DNA of 64,000 bases from contig NW_006917098.1 in NCBI RefSeq assembly GCF_000516985.1, forward strand, positions 2,046,001-2,110,000, given 5' to 3'. The notes under the pieces are model-generated. The model was not told where the DNA came from and ran no database searches. It saw only the letters and a list, made by a program, of their open reading frames with translations. Shown piece by piece: positions 54,421 through 64,000 of this stretch. This DNA comes from Pestalotiopsis fici W106-1 (Eukaryota; Ascomycota; Sordariomycetes; Amphisphaeriales; Sporocadaceae). Within the stretch, counting starts at the first letter, position 1. Every line of letters starts with the position of its first letter. Made by a program: the position numbers and the translations under genes.

Positions 54421-55604
54421 GGCGGCGATTGTGGTGACTAGGTTCACGTGGGGGGTTTGACGAGGAAAGACTGAGATAATTGTTAGCAACGATGGCAGCA
54501 GAGGGGGAAAAAAAAGCAGACGTTGGGAAAGAAGCTGGTGTTTACTTTCTGTTTGCTCCGAGTTCAGACGAGCAACTGCAGATGATTGCCTGCGGTTCGG
54601 AATTGTGGAAACAGAAGTTCTGCTTTGTAGGAGATGAATGTGAAAATAACAAATGTCGAGTGTCTTTTTTGGAGATTGTAGGTTTCGAAGCTGAGAATCA
54701 GCGGGCGTAGATAGGTAGGAGTGCGTATTCGAATCTGGGTTGCGAGAAGAGAATCGAGTGTTGATGTGACGGCAGGGTCCAAAATTCGAGGCCAGGTCAG
54801 GTAGGTAGGTCACTTTAGGTCACTGCATAGGTCGAGGTAGCTGGTAGGTAGGTAGGCCTAGCTGTGTTGCTTGGCCCACTAGGAACCCCGAGCTACCTAG
54901 TCGTGTGCTCACGGTCGGGTTTTTGATAATCCCTGCAGCTAAGCTCCTGTGCAAGGAACTGTAAAGAATTCTGGGGAAGCAGCCGGTCTTGGCATTAGAT
55001 CAAACAAACGGCGGCACAGTGGACACGATAGATAGCGAGATGGTTTTGGTTTGGGATTTTTGGTTTTACGCATGCTCATAGCAGAGCGCCTCAGCCTCGT
55101 CACCGGGTATATCTGTCTCATTGCTCATCACTACATTATCTACCAATTCAATTGATACCACACGGACAATATACAACTGGTTGTGGTCTCGTGCTCGTTT
55201 GCGCTCTTGTTCTCTGTGGCCCTCCCAATGTGGACTCTCGTTCGAGAACGACAGTATTCCACCAAAGCTGTCTAGGCTGAGAGAGGATCCACCAACGCGA
55301 TAGCTTTAAGCTTGACGCGTCCTCGAGTATTCTTTAATGATGGTCTGGCGATGCCGTGCAACCAAGTTTCCATTCTTCCCAAGTCTCTCATGTCGGTCGG
55401 GTATTCTTGTTGCGCCACGAATAAACTGAGGCAACAATCTGGGAAATAATCGAGCGGCATATTCTGGCCAGAATATTTCCTATGCCTCACAGATCGACTA
55501 TGACTTGAGATATGGCCATGTCTCCCAATGAGGGCGGATGTGACAAAAGATTAGACTCTGCATAGATAGATGGCAGACTGAGAGCTGAAATCAATGCCAG
55601 ATCT
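54421..55604. promoter_or_regulatory. Upstream region of the YAG7-like gene with TAGGTA repeats
   Basis: This is the promoter of the YAG7-like gene and the 3' flank of the CENP-W-like gene. At about 54798-54860 the unit TAGG/GTAG recurs many times (GTAGGTAGGT, TTTAGGTCAC, GGTAGGTAGGTAGG). Similar TACCTA/TAGGTA units recur near other starts in the window. Its role is unknown. Confidence 0.5.
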
Positions 55605-56021
55605 TCATCCCTTGAACTTGGATAGCGTATCCTGCACACGGAATGTCAACAGTCGTGATGGAAAAACAGTAGTGTTGGGTCACATACAGCCGTCACCTTC
55701 TTGACGCTCTTCGCGCTGATGCCTCGCTCGCCTGCTTGCTTGGAGTCGATAGCAGCCTCTTTCACGAGCCTGTCGACAAGTCAGATGGGGCATCCAGAGT
55801 GACAAAAATGCGCCTCGAGGTTCATCTCACGTCTGCATGAAGAGGACATAGTCGAGAAATATCTGTCATTGGATGGAGTGAGCAACGCGTCTGTAAGCGC
55901 GATTGGGAAGGGGTTTGCTTCGCACCATGACATCAACATTCTTGCTAAGGTTGCATTTCGACTGTGCCTTGACAATCTTCTTGACTGTCGCCCGAGGGTA
56001 CAATTTTTGACCAGGAGCCAT
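55605..56021 (-). CDS. CENP-W-like histone-fold protein, four exons
   Basis: This is a 78-residue histone-fold protein. Minus-strand exons are 56021-55926, 55862-55831 (32 nt), 55769-55688 and 55631-55605 (27 nt); all phases agree. Donors are GTGCGA, GTGAGA and GTATGT, and the acceptors are all CAG. The protein reads as one compact histone fold: LYPRATVKKIVKAQSKCNLS (helix 1), VDVMIFLDYVLFMQTLVKEA (long central helix, formed across two introns) and ISAKSVKKVTADTLSKFKG (last helix). This pattern matches CENP-W (Wip1 in yeast), which pairs with CENP-T in the inner kinetochore. The order and length fit fungal CENP-W, but other small histone-fold proteins (for example Mhf-type) are possible. Introns of 56-68 nt separate very small exons, so standard gene finders may miss it. 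Confidence 0.8.
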
Positions 56022-58396
56022 TGCAATTGTGACGGCCCGTTGATGTCGAGAGTGTTTACCTATATAGTTGGCTGCGGTTTTCGTTGTGTATGTACCTATG
56101 TAGTGCAAATAAAATAATGAACATTGAATTCGAGGATGAGTCGCGCATGGCCCCACATTGCAGCCTTATTAAACCCCACGCACCGCTACTACACTATTAT
56201 CCTCCTGTATTTCGGATGGGGGTCAGGGACTGTCTGCACATCAACTACAGCTCTTTAGCAGGCTGCCCATAAATGCTTGAATTACTAATTATACATGATA
56301 ATCTGGAATTTTAATGTAAGTCATTCGTGGGTCAATGGCAGAGTAGCTGGCGGCGCAATACAAAAAAAATATGAAATCATTCAGGTACATAACCATTAAT
56401 GCTAATTCTGCAGATCAATGTGCTCGCCAGTATCCAATCCTTCATGTGATTTACCGAACGATGCATTTTTACGCATAATACTGCAAAGGCACTACCAATC
56501 ACTGGGCCTCGGAGATTCGCACAAGACTTGTTGCCGACATATTACTGTAGGTGTAGCATTTCTACTATGCTTGTTCCAGTGTACAGGAATTTCAGTGTAT
56601 CAAAACCACGAAAAGAAAAAGGAGCCTTGCTCTCCCGAGTATACAATATAGTCTATTTATAGACAGTTAATCACTATCACAGATGGCCGCCCTCGACCAA
56701 AAAAAAGAAAATACCTTCTGATGGCGCCGAGTTGGATTCCCGTATCTAATTGACTATTTCCCTTGTGCATGTAGTGTCGTCCTTCATGTCTGGCAACTCG
56801 ATCCTCAATATGGTATTGATACTCCTGTTGCTATCTCTTAACCAAGGCTGGAAACCTCAAGCAGAAGAAACTGAAAGTTTATCCGCTTCTCAGGACCACC
56901 CACAAAAGAAAGCACACCGCACTGACGAGGGAGTGACGACATGCATCATCAAAGTCTCTGTACGAGCGGACGTAAACTTTGACCTGCATAGCGAGGTCCT
57001 ACGAACTATAACACGGAGTAAGATTGCCATGTGCTCAGATGTGTACTGTGGGTTGGGGGTGCCAGAGCATCAGCATGATAACCGAATACCAGGAAATCTA
57101 ATCAAAGCATGCGAACGCAGGCCTGTTGGTGCAAGGAATGAACACTAAATGTAAGAATCCCCAACCTGAGCTCATCATACTGGTTTACATAGGTAAAAAT
57201 ACCTACATGTAATGTATGTACGTAGGTATGATGTCCCATAAGTGCAGCTAAGTACCTAGACATTGATTGAGGTGTTCGACAAATATTGATTGTGTCGAGG
57301 TCAACGGCAAACAAATATCTCTGATCTATTGATTTACCCAATGAAGTAATTGGTTTCGACATTCTGGCGAGGAATCGGCATGAAAATTGTATCTTTTACT
57401 TCTTGGGAATTGATTCGATGGTTGCTTCGACTACCTCCTTGTACCTGTCTGGTGCTGTTAAATACTAACCTAGGGAACTTCAATACCTACATTCATCAAA
57501 TATGTATGGCTTTCCCATGGTACCTATGTACATTTGGTTGTATCAGTCTCTAACTGCCTGCCTGCTTGCCTGGCTACATACTTGGTTTACATCAAAGTAC
57601 CTGCCTCTTGCCCGTCTAGACCAGAGCACTCCGCACTTGACCAGAGAAAATCGAACCATATTGGTCCCATGTCCTGATGCAATCTGAGCCTACCAAAAAG
57701 TCCAACCATCAAACCAACTCCCAAGTTCTTCCACTCACATTCTCTTGCCATCACCAGCCAGGATTTTCTGGAATCGCAACACCCTTTTGAAGAGTGAAAT
57801 CGCAAACTGCATCTACTTGCGCTTTCCACAGCCGCCATTGGTTGTTTTTTTTTTTTTTTTTTTTTTTTGCCTTCGCCCACCAATAGCCGCGACAATTTTC
57901 GTTCTCTCTACCTACCTATGTAATGGTACATGCGATATTCATCCATCGAAGTTCGCCGCTCAACTTCCCCCCCATTAAAATCTACGCTGCACGTCACCCA
58001 ACTCCCCAGTCACGCCCCTACATTATCTAGCGCTGGGCAAATCTATCATCCACCCACCAAGCCGAATCGGTCCCGCAGTTAAGCCGATCGTTCACCTCAC
58101 TGACTGCCCCCGTTCGATTCACTGCCAAAGAAGTTCCCCAGCTGCTGCTTGCTGCTGCCGCTGCTACTTCCATTTTACCACTGTCGCCCTCTCCTCCTGC
58201 CTCGCCTGCAGCGCAGCACCAACCATTGCCATTATTCCCGTCTCGTCTCAGCCACCCCTTCCAAACTCCAGTTGGCTGCGCGACACAGCAGATCGCATTT
58301 CTTCCCAGCGACTTCCGACTGGCGCGATCTACCAAATGATTGCATCGTCGGATGGCCAAGCCTTTCTCCATTGATCGCATGTAGCCGCCGTCCAAA
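56022..58396. promoter_or_regulatory. Divergent 2.4-kb region between the CENP-W-like and JmjC genes
   Basis: No gene is supported. A 132-residue plus-strand frame at 56750-57148 shows no domain. The region has a T24 run (57845-57868), several CCTACCTA/GTACCTA units (57190-57230, 57525-57535, 57908-57920) and a C/T-rich leader from 57950 to the JmjC start. Confidence 0.45.
57845..57868. repeat. T24 homopolymer
   Basis: Twenty-four T in a row on the plus strand, about 530 bp upstream of the JmjC start. It is a likely nucleosome-poor promoter element and a likely site of length errors. Confidence 0.85.
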
Positions 58397-61300
58397 ATGT
58401 CGGCCGAAGCGACCGCCGCACCGGCGCCTGAGCACGCTGCTGTTCAGCTCGATGTCGTCGCAACTGAGCCACCGCATGCTAAAAGCTCCTCCCCCAAACC
58501 CACCATGGGCCTGCACTCGCCACCGGATAGCGACAAATTGAAACTCGATGGTAGCGATTCTGAACTTAGTGATCTCGAGGACCCTGAGCCCGATCCAACA
58601 CTTGACCACCTTCAGCAGCCATCTCAGCCATCTGAGCCCGTCGAAACCGCCCACGATGCGGCACCCGACGACAATCACAAGGTCGAACCCGACGCTGAAC
58701 CCGAACCCGTTGAAGATATCGGTGAGGTTTTGCCAGATCATTGGTCCGGCACCGTCCCTGTCTTCAAACCTGACATGCGACAATTCAAGGACTTTAAGCT
58801 GTTTGTGAGTACCAATTATGAGGGGGAAAATGGCTACAGCACGAATATTCCGCCACCCATGACGGTCATCGGTCATCGCTAATTATCTATTGCAGATGGA
58901 AAAGATTGATCATTACGGTATGAAGTCTGGGATCGTCAAGATCATTCCTCCCGCCGATTGGAAGGAGAAACTACCGGACTACCACGAACTCGTCAAACAG
59001 ATCCGCGTACGGGAGCCCATCAAGCAAGACATCATGGGCTCAAATGGAACCTATCGACAAATGAACATTCTTCATCAGCGCTCGTACAATCTTCCGCAAT
59101 GGCGCCAGCTCTGTGATCAGAGCGAGCACCAGCCCCCTGCCAGACGGGGTGAGCGTCGAGCCAATGCAGACAAGGCGAGGCCCGCAACCAGGTCTAAACC
59201 AGCCTCGTCCTCAGGCGCGCCCTCTGCGTCTAAGGGACGCAGCGGCCGTGCCACGAGAGGAAGGGGCAGGAAGGCCAAGAATGCTGTAGGACAGGAGCGC
59301 CCCATGACTCCGATATCGCCCAAGCCAGGCGAAGATATCATGGAATCTGTCGAACAAGACGATCCGGATGCATCCATGGACGTTGATGAAGAAGATGCGC
59401 CTCGAGCTCCCGGCAGAATGGGCGGTGCCAGACAGCCCAAACCTCAAACCCAATCCACCTCGGCGCGCAGAAAGTACTCCAGGAGGGAAGCCTCGGCTCG
59501 CATTGACGAGGAAGCCTTCAAAGACTGGGATTACAACATGGACATTTCGGATTACACCCCTGAGCGATGCGAAGAGCTCGAACGTATCTACTGGAAGACG
59601 CTGACATATGCTCCTCCTCTGTACGGTGCCGATCTGCTTGGCACGCTCTTTTCTGAAGACACCGAGATGTGGAACCTGAACAAGCTGCCAAATTTACTGG
59701 ATGTGCTTGGTAGCAAGATTCCTGGAGTCAACACGGCATATCTCTACCTGGGAATGTGGAAGGCTACATTTGCTTGGCATCTCGAGGATGTTGATTTGTA
59801 CAGTATCAACTATCTTCATTTTGGTGCCCCTAAGCAATGGTACAGCATTTCTCAGGGTGATGCGCGTCGTTTTGAAACGGCCATGAAAAGTATATGGCCG
59901 ACTGATGCCAAAGCTTGTGACCAGTTCCTGCGTCACAAGGCTTTTCTCATCTCGCCGAGCCATCTTCAATCTCACTTCAATATCAAAGTGAACAAGGTCG
60001 TTTCATATCCTGGAGAATTTGTCGTTACCTACCCTTATGGTTATCACTCAGGCTACAATCTGGGCTACAACTGTGCGGAAGCAGTCAACTTTGCTTTGGA
60101 TTCCTGGCTGCCCATGGGTCGAATCGCCAAGAAGTGCGAATGCGCTCAGGCACAGGATAGTGTTTGGATCGATGTTCATGAGATCGATCGCAAACTTCGG
60201 GGCGAGTCTACAGACTACGAAGAAACCGAAGATGAAGAAGAAGATGAGGATGATGAAGTCGACGACGAACAGGACACATCGCAGATGTCTAGCACCATCA
60301 GGATCAAGCAGCCGAATCGTAAAAGGAAGCGTATCGCTGTCGATAAGGGCGACAGACAAACCAAGAAGATCCGATTGCGTGTCCGGGTCAAGACTCAGAT
60401 CGAGCCGCCGTGCTGTCTCTGCCCAAACACCGTCCTCGATGCTGTGTTGCTGCCTACCGACGATGGCCGAAAAGCGCACCGTATGTGTGCCCTTTACGGT
60501 CCGGAAACATGGATCGAGACAGTGGACGGTCAGGAGATTGTCACAAACGTTGCGAACATTAGCAAGGCCCGCCTGGAGCTCAAGTGCTTGTACTGTCGCT
60601 CCAAGCGCGGCGCTTGCTTCCAATGCTCTTACAGAAAATGTGCTAGGTCTTACCACGCGACTTGTGCCGCAGCTGCCGGAGTCTTTGTTGAAGAGGGTGA
60701 AGTGCCTATCTTTGGCGAAGATGGTACTGAATACAAGGAACAGGCTTTCGAGTTCAGCTGCCGTTTCCACCGTAGCAAGCGAGACAAGAAGCTCGATGGC
60801 GAGGCACTGGATGATTGCAAGAAGATCCATGACGCTGCTGCCTCCCTTAAGCAGGGCGAAATCGCCCAATTCCAGCTGTACCGCGGCGATATCTTCGCCG
60901 GAGTTGTGGTGGAAAACAGAACCGATGAGCAAACAGTGCTCATCGAGGTCATACCGAATGGGTGCGCACAAGATAAACACCTCAGTGTGAGGAAAATGCC
61001 GCTAATAGTCGCTAGTGACCGTGTCGAGGTCGAGTGGAAATGGCTTCTCGTACCAGAGCCATCGGATTTCCGACTACAGAAGGCCTCACCCAACGCCATT
61101 CCGATGCCCACGTCGCGACAAGCGAAAGAGAAAATTAATGCCACTAAACGCGCAGCTGAAGAGCTACCAAGAGCCCAAGACGATTTCGTCGATGGGTTCA
61201 CCTGGGCAGAGTTCCATACTGCCAAGAATCCTACTAACAAAGTGCAGGTCAAGGTTGACTTTTCCAAAGAGATGCAAATTTGGCATTATCTCGGGAGGAC

Positions 61301-63352
61301 ATCAACAGAAGCTCGAGCACAGTATACGGACGATGTCGCGAAACAGGTCCACAACTCAAAGAGTAACTTTCTGGACACGATCCCGCGACCTCCTGCGCCT
61401 GTTGTTACTCGGCCTTGGCCAGTGCCCTATAATACGCCTGCCAAGGTTGACAGGCCCTACCAGTACAAGCCCAAGACGCCCGTTGTGCCAGAGTACAGCC
61501 CATATCACAACCAGCAGCAAAGCTCTAACCAATTCTTTGTCTCTCCTCACCACGGCACCCAACCGCAGACATACAGCGGTCAGCCGTATACGGCCCAACA
61601 GTTTGCGCCGAATACCCTTGCTGCAAAGCCGTTCCCTACCTCGACATCTACATTTGCTCCACAGCCTGGGCAAGGAGCCTTCTACGCGAACCAGTCCACG
61701 CCCAAGACTCTGCCTCGGCAACCTCAAGCAACGCCGAACACGGCTCCGCAACAGTCGCAGCATAGACCGGGAGTTCTATCCCAATCGACCCCGAGGTCGA
61801 CTCAACCACAGAAGTCGTCCACACCTCATTCTGCTCCAGCTCATTCGCGTAATAAGTCTTTGCCCTTTGGCACAGATCCGCGATACAGAACCTCATCTAC
61901 GTATGGCTCCGCCCGCTATGACAAAGGCTCAAGCTCACCATTCAGCTATGGTATTATGCAACCACCGGGTCTCGGCGCGACGCCTTCGCCGCAGAACGGG
62001 CAGGTGTTCCAAGCACAGGCGAGGGAACGGTCCAGCTCGGCTGCGTCTGCCATGTCTATGCCCATGACTTCATCAGTAATTGGACCTTCAGCGTCTACAA
62101 GTCTGGGCAGCGGCGGGCAGCCTCAGGTCGTCAAGCTGCCGATTCCTCCTCGACCCCAACCGCCACCGCCGAGCGTTGTGCAAAAGTATGCCTACTTTCA
62201 AGCTCACCACAACAGGTATGGTTTCTTCGTCAGTTGCTGCCAGTAACCGTGCACTAACCCAAACATAGGGACTCGACCAAGTACCGGACACCGTATGCTC
62301 CATGGGGAGGTTTCACCAATGGTTATGAAGGTAATCTACGAGCACACCTGATGAAAACTCCAGATGCATTGTTCAGCTACAAGCAATCTCCCGCCATCCA
62401 ACCCTCTGCAACTCAAACTCCTCCATTACACAATTCTGCAAATGCACAAGGGGTGTCTACGGTCGCAGTCGATCGCATGTCGCATACACCTCAACATGAC
62501 GCTCCTGCTCGCCAATTATCTTCTCCAGCAGTTGCACCCGCTCAGGCTACCCCTGGACCGCAAACCCCTAGTTCAGGTGGATCCAACATATTGCAGACGG
62601 CTAGTGGACCCTATGATCCTGAATCTGTACTTACCAAGCTACATCCCGCCATCCGAGCGCAATATGCAGCCATGTTGCAGAGAAAACAGGCAGAGGAGCA
62701 GATGCAGGCGCCAGCTATTGCACAGGGCTATACTCAGAATTCTCCACCTTCCAGCGTGTCGGCTGAGCTCCAATCGGCGCAGCAAGACAATGTGCAGAAC
62801 AGCAGATCAGGTAGCATCTCAGGCTTCCCGCGAACTAGTTATGAGCATCAAGCACAACACTATACACCAAGTCCGCAATCGTCGGTACAGCATACGTATC
62901 AAGCATCTGGTGATGCCTACCAGAATCCGCCCGTTGCATCTCATCATGCCATGGACATGGGTCCGTCCGTTGAGACATCAAAGCAACCAATCAAACAGCA
63001 AACCCCGATTCCAGAGCAACGACCAGTACCTGCCACTCCAGTTGCGCAGCCGCGCCCTGTAGTCATCAAGCAAACTCCCGTGCCACCACCTCGACCCTGG
63101 GAGCAATTGCAAAGGACTACACCCAAGAGCAGCCCGGCGTTGCCTGTATCACCACCAGCGGCAACAACAACACCAGCGACGACAACCGCTAATGTGGAAA
63201 GTAAAGTTTTGGATCCAGTACCTGATTCCGGGCCCCAGCCCATTAATGTAAGCGGACCTCTCTGGCAGACGTTCCAACAGACAATGCCTAACCGCAATAG
63301 TCCCAGCCCGCAGAGCAGCTTCGATCCATTCCAGTTCATCAACTTTCAGTAG
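58397..63352 (+). CDS. KDM4-type JmjC histone demethylase with extended PHD
   Basis: This is a 1603-residue 2-oxoglutarate/Fe(II) histone demethylase of the JMJD2/KDM4 (Rph1-like) type, expected to act on trimethylated H3K9 or H3K36 in the nucleus. Exons are 58397-58804, 58896-62215 and 62269-63352; the first intron splits JmjN. JmjN lies at about 116-160 (VPVFKPDMRQFKDFKLF, then MEKIDHYGMKSGIVKIIPP). The JmjC domain is at about 379-545; iron ligands fit H431 and E433 (FAWHLED) and H520 (YGYHSGYN), and the usual KDM4 GFNHGFN reads GYNLGYN. A zinc-binding CxC follows (KKCECAQ). An extended PHD (CCLCPNTVLD to CRFH, about 637-765) follows an acidic linker with a nuclear-localisation-like KRKRIAVDKGD. 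No Tudor domain is recognised. The last 650 residues are disordered, Gln/Pro/Ser-rich. Family is secure; the exact methyl mark is inferred. Confidence 0.93.
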
Positions 63353-64000
63353 ACACCAATCAAGAACCTGAGTCTCCCCATGCCCTGGGCCAGACATTCC
63401 CCGAGGTTCCGGCAGGCTCTTTTGACTTGGTCGAGGAAATAATCAGGAATGCCAAGAGAGCCAGTGGATCCGACTTTGCACACCTGTAACAACACATCAA
63501 GTGTGCGCATGGCAGTCAGCGTGGTCAGCACAGTCACCATGGTGCATCCTGTTGCTGAGAAAGGCGTTGGGCGGAAAGATGGAGTGAAAAAAGGATTCCC
63601 GGTATGGCGTATAAAGGTCTGGTTTTTTCTGAGTGGAGTATTAGGCGTTTGAAGGTACCTCGAGGGTTTTACATGTTGCCTACGAGGTTATAGCGTTGCA
63701 TGTGCAGACAAGGCCCCTTTCGTTGTTTGCATCGGCGCATCTATGTATACACTTTTGCCGAGGCCAAGGGTGTTGGGATCTTATCCTCGGTGATATCGAA
63801 GCAGCAAGCCATGCGGTGGCATCAGGCATGGCAGGAGCTGCGATTAATGTACAGTAGTTTCAGGTATGGCCGCCTCGGGCGCACACACACCATTGTAGCA
63901 TTGGGGGCTCAAGACGAGTCGTAGCTGCATCACTGGCCAGCATCATTTTTATCTTGCTGTGAACCAAAAAGAACCAGCTATGGCTGTCTTTATAATCATA
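63353..64000. other. 3' flank of the JmjC gene to window end; no gene seen
   Basis: Likely the 3' UTR followed by intergenic sequence. Short frames on both strands show no family signal. A gene could continue beyond the window edge. Confidence 0.4.

Noticed and set aside
54715..54745. tRNA-like TTCGAATC sequence
   Set aside because: It resembles a T-loop, but no acceptor or anticodon stem pairs around it.
60048..60980. 310-residue minus-strand frame within the JmjC gene
   Set aside because: It is an antisense shadow of the conserved PHD-coding sequence.

Overview
The window is nuclear DNA from a filamentous ascomycete. Coding regions are split by short GT-AG introns (mostly 50-100 nt), often with a CTAAC-type branch site. 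Promoters and leaders are pyrimidine-rich, and proteins match fungal families (Rho1 cell-wall GTPase, Pyp-type phosphatase, YAG7-like, NRPS-like A-T-R reductase). The gene set fits Pezizomycotina, most likely Sordariomycetes and perhaps Hypocreales; the order-level guess is inference from overall look only.

Layout. 1-5 kb: Rho1 (+), then a tiny three-exon gene (-) for a 29-residue double-CxxCG protein. 6.3-11.4 kb: two minus-strand membrane proteins, an SLC38/Avt-type amino acid transporter and an unrecognised polytopic protein. 13.9-17.5 kb: an orphan NRPS-like adenylation-thiolation-reductase gene (+), with an 11-bp-phased array of TTCNNGAA palindromes upstream and a T/C- and AT-rich block downstream. 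18.2-24.4 kb: Mre11 (-), interrupted by a one-base frameshift in a homopolymer, and a Tcp11/Sok1 protein (-). 24.4-31.7 kb: more than 7 kb without a recognisable gene. 31.7-42.5 kb: a rhodanese-like/protein tyrosine phosphatase (+), proteasome ATPase Rpt6 (-) and a Vnx1-type vacuolar cation/proton exchanger (+). 43.9-56 kb: Pof1-like NMN adenylyltransferase (-), APC/C subunit Doc1/Apc10 (-), M1 aminopeptidase (+), a YAG7-like RGG protein (-) and a four-exon CENP-W-like histone-fold gene (-). 58.4-63.4 kb: a KDM4-type JmjC demethylase with an extended PHD (+).

Most genes are single-copy housekeeping genes (signalling, proteolysis, chromosome biology, vacuolar transport) with no operon-like relation. 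The accessory-looking part is 11-18 kb, around the NRPS-like gene. I found no biosynthetic cluster around it: no P450, no regulator and no second core enzyme. Exon borders were placed by hand from splice motifs, reading-frame phase and family conservation. I saw no tRNA, rRNA, transposase or CRISPR, but my RNA-gene search was only by eye.
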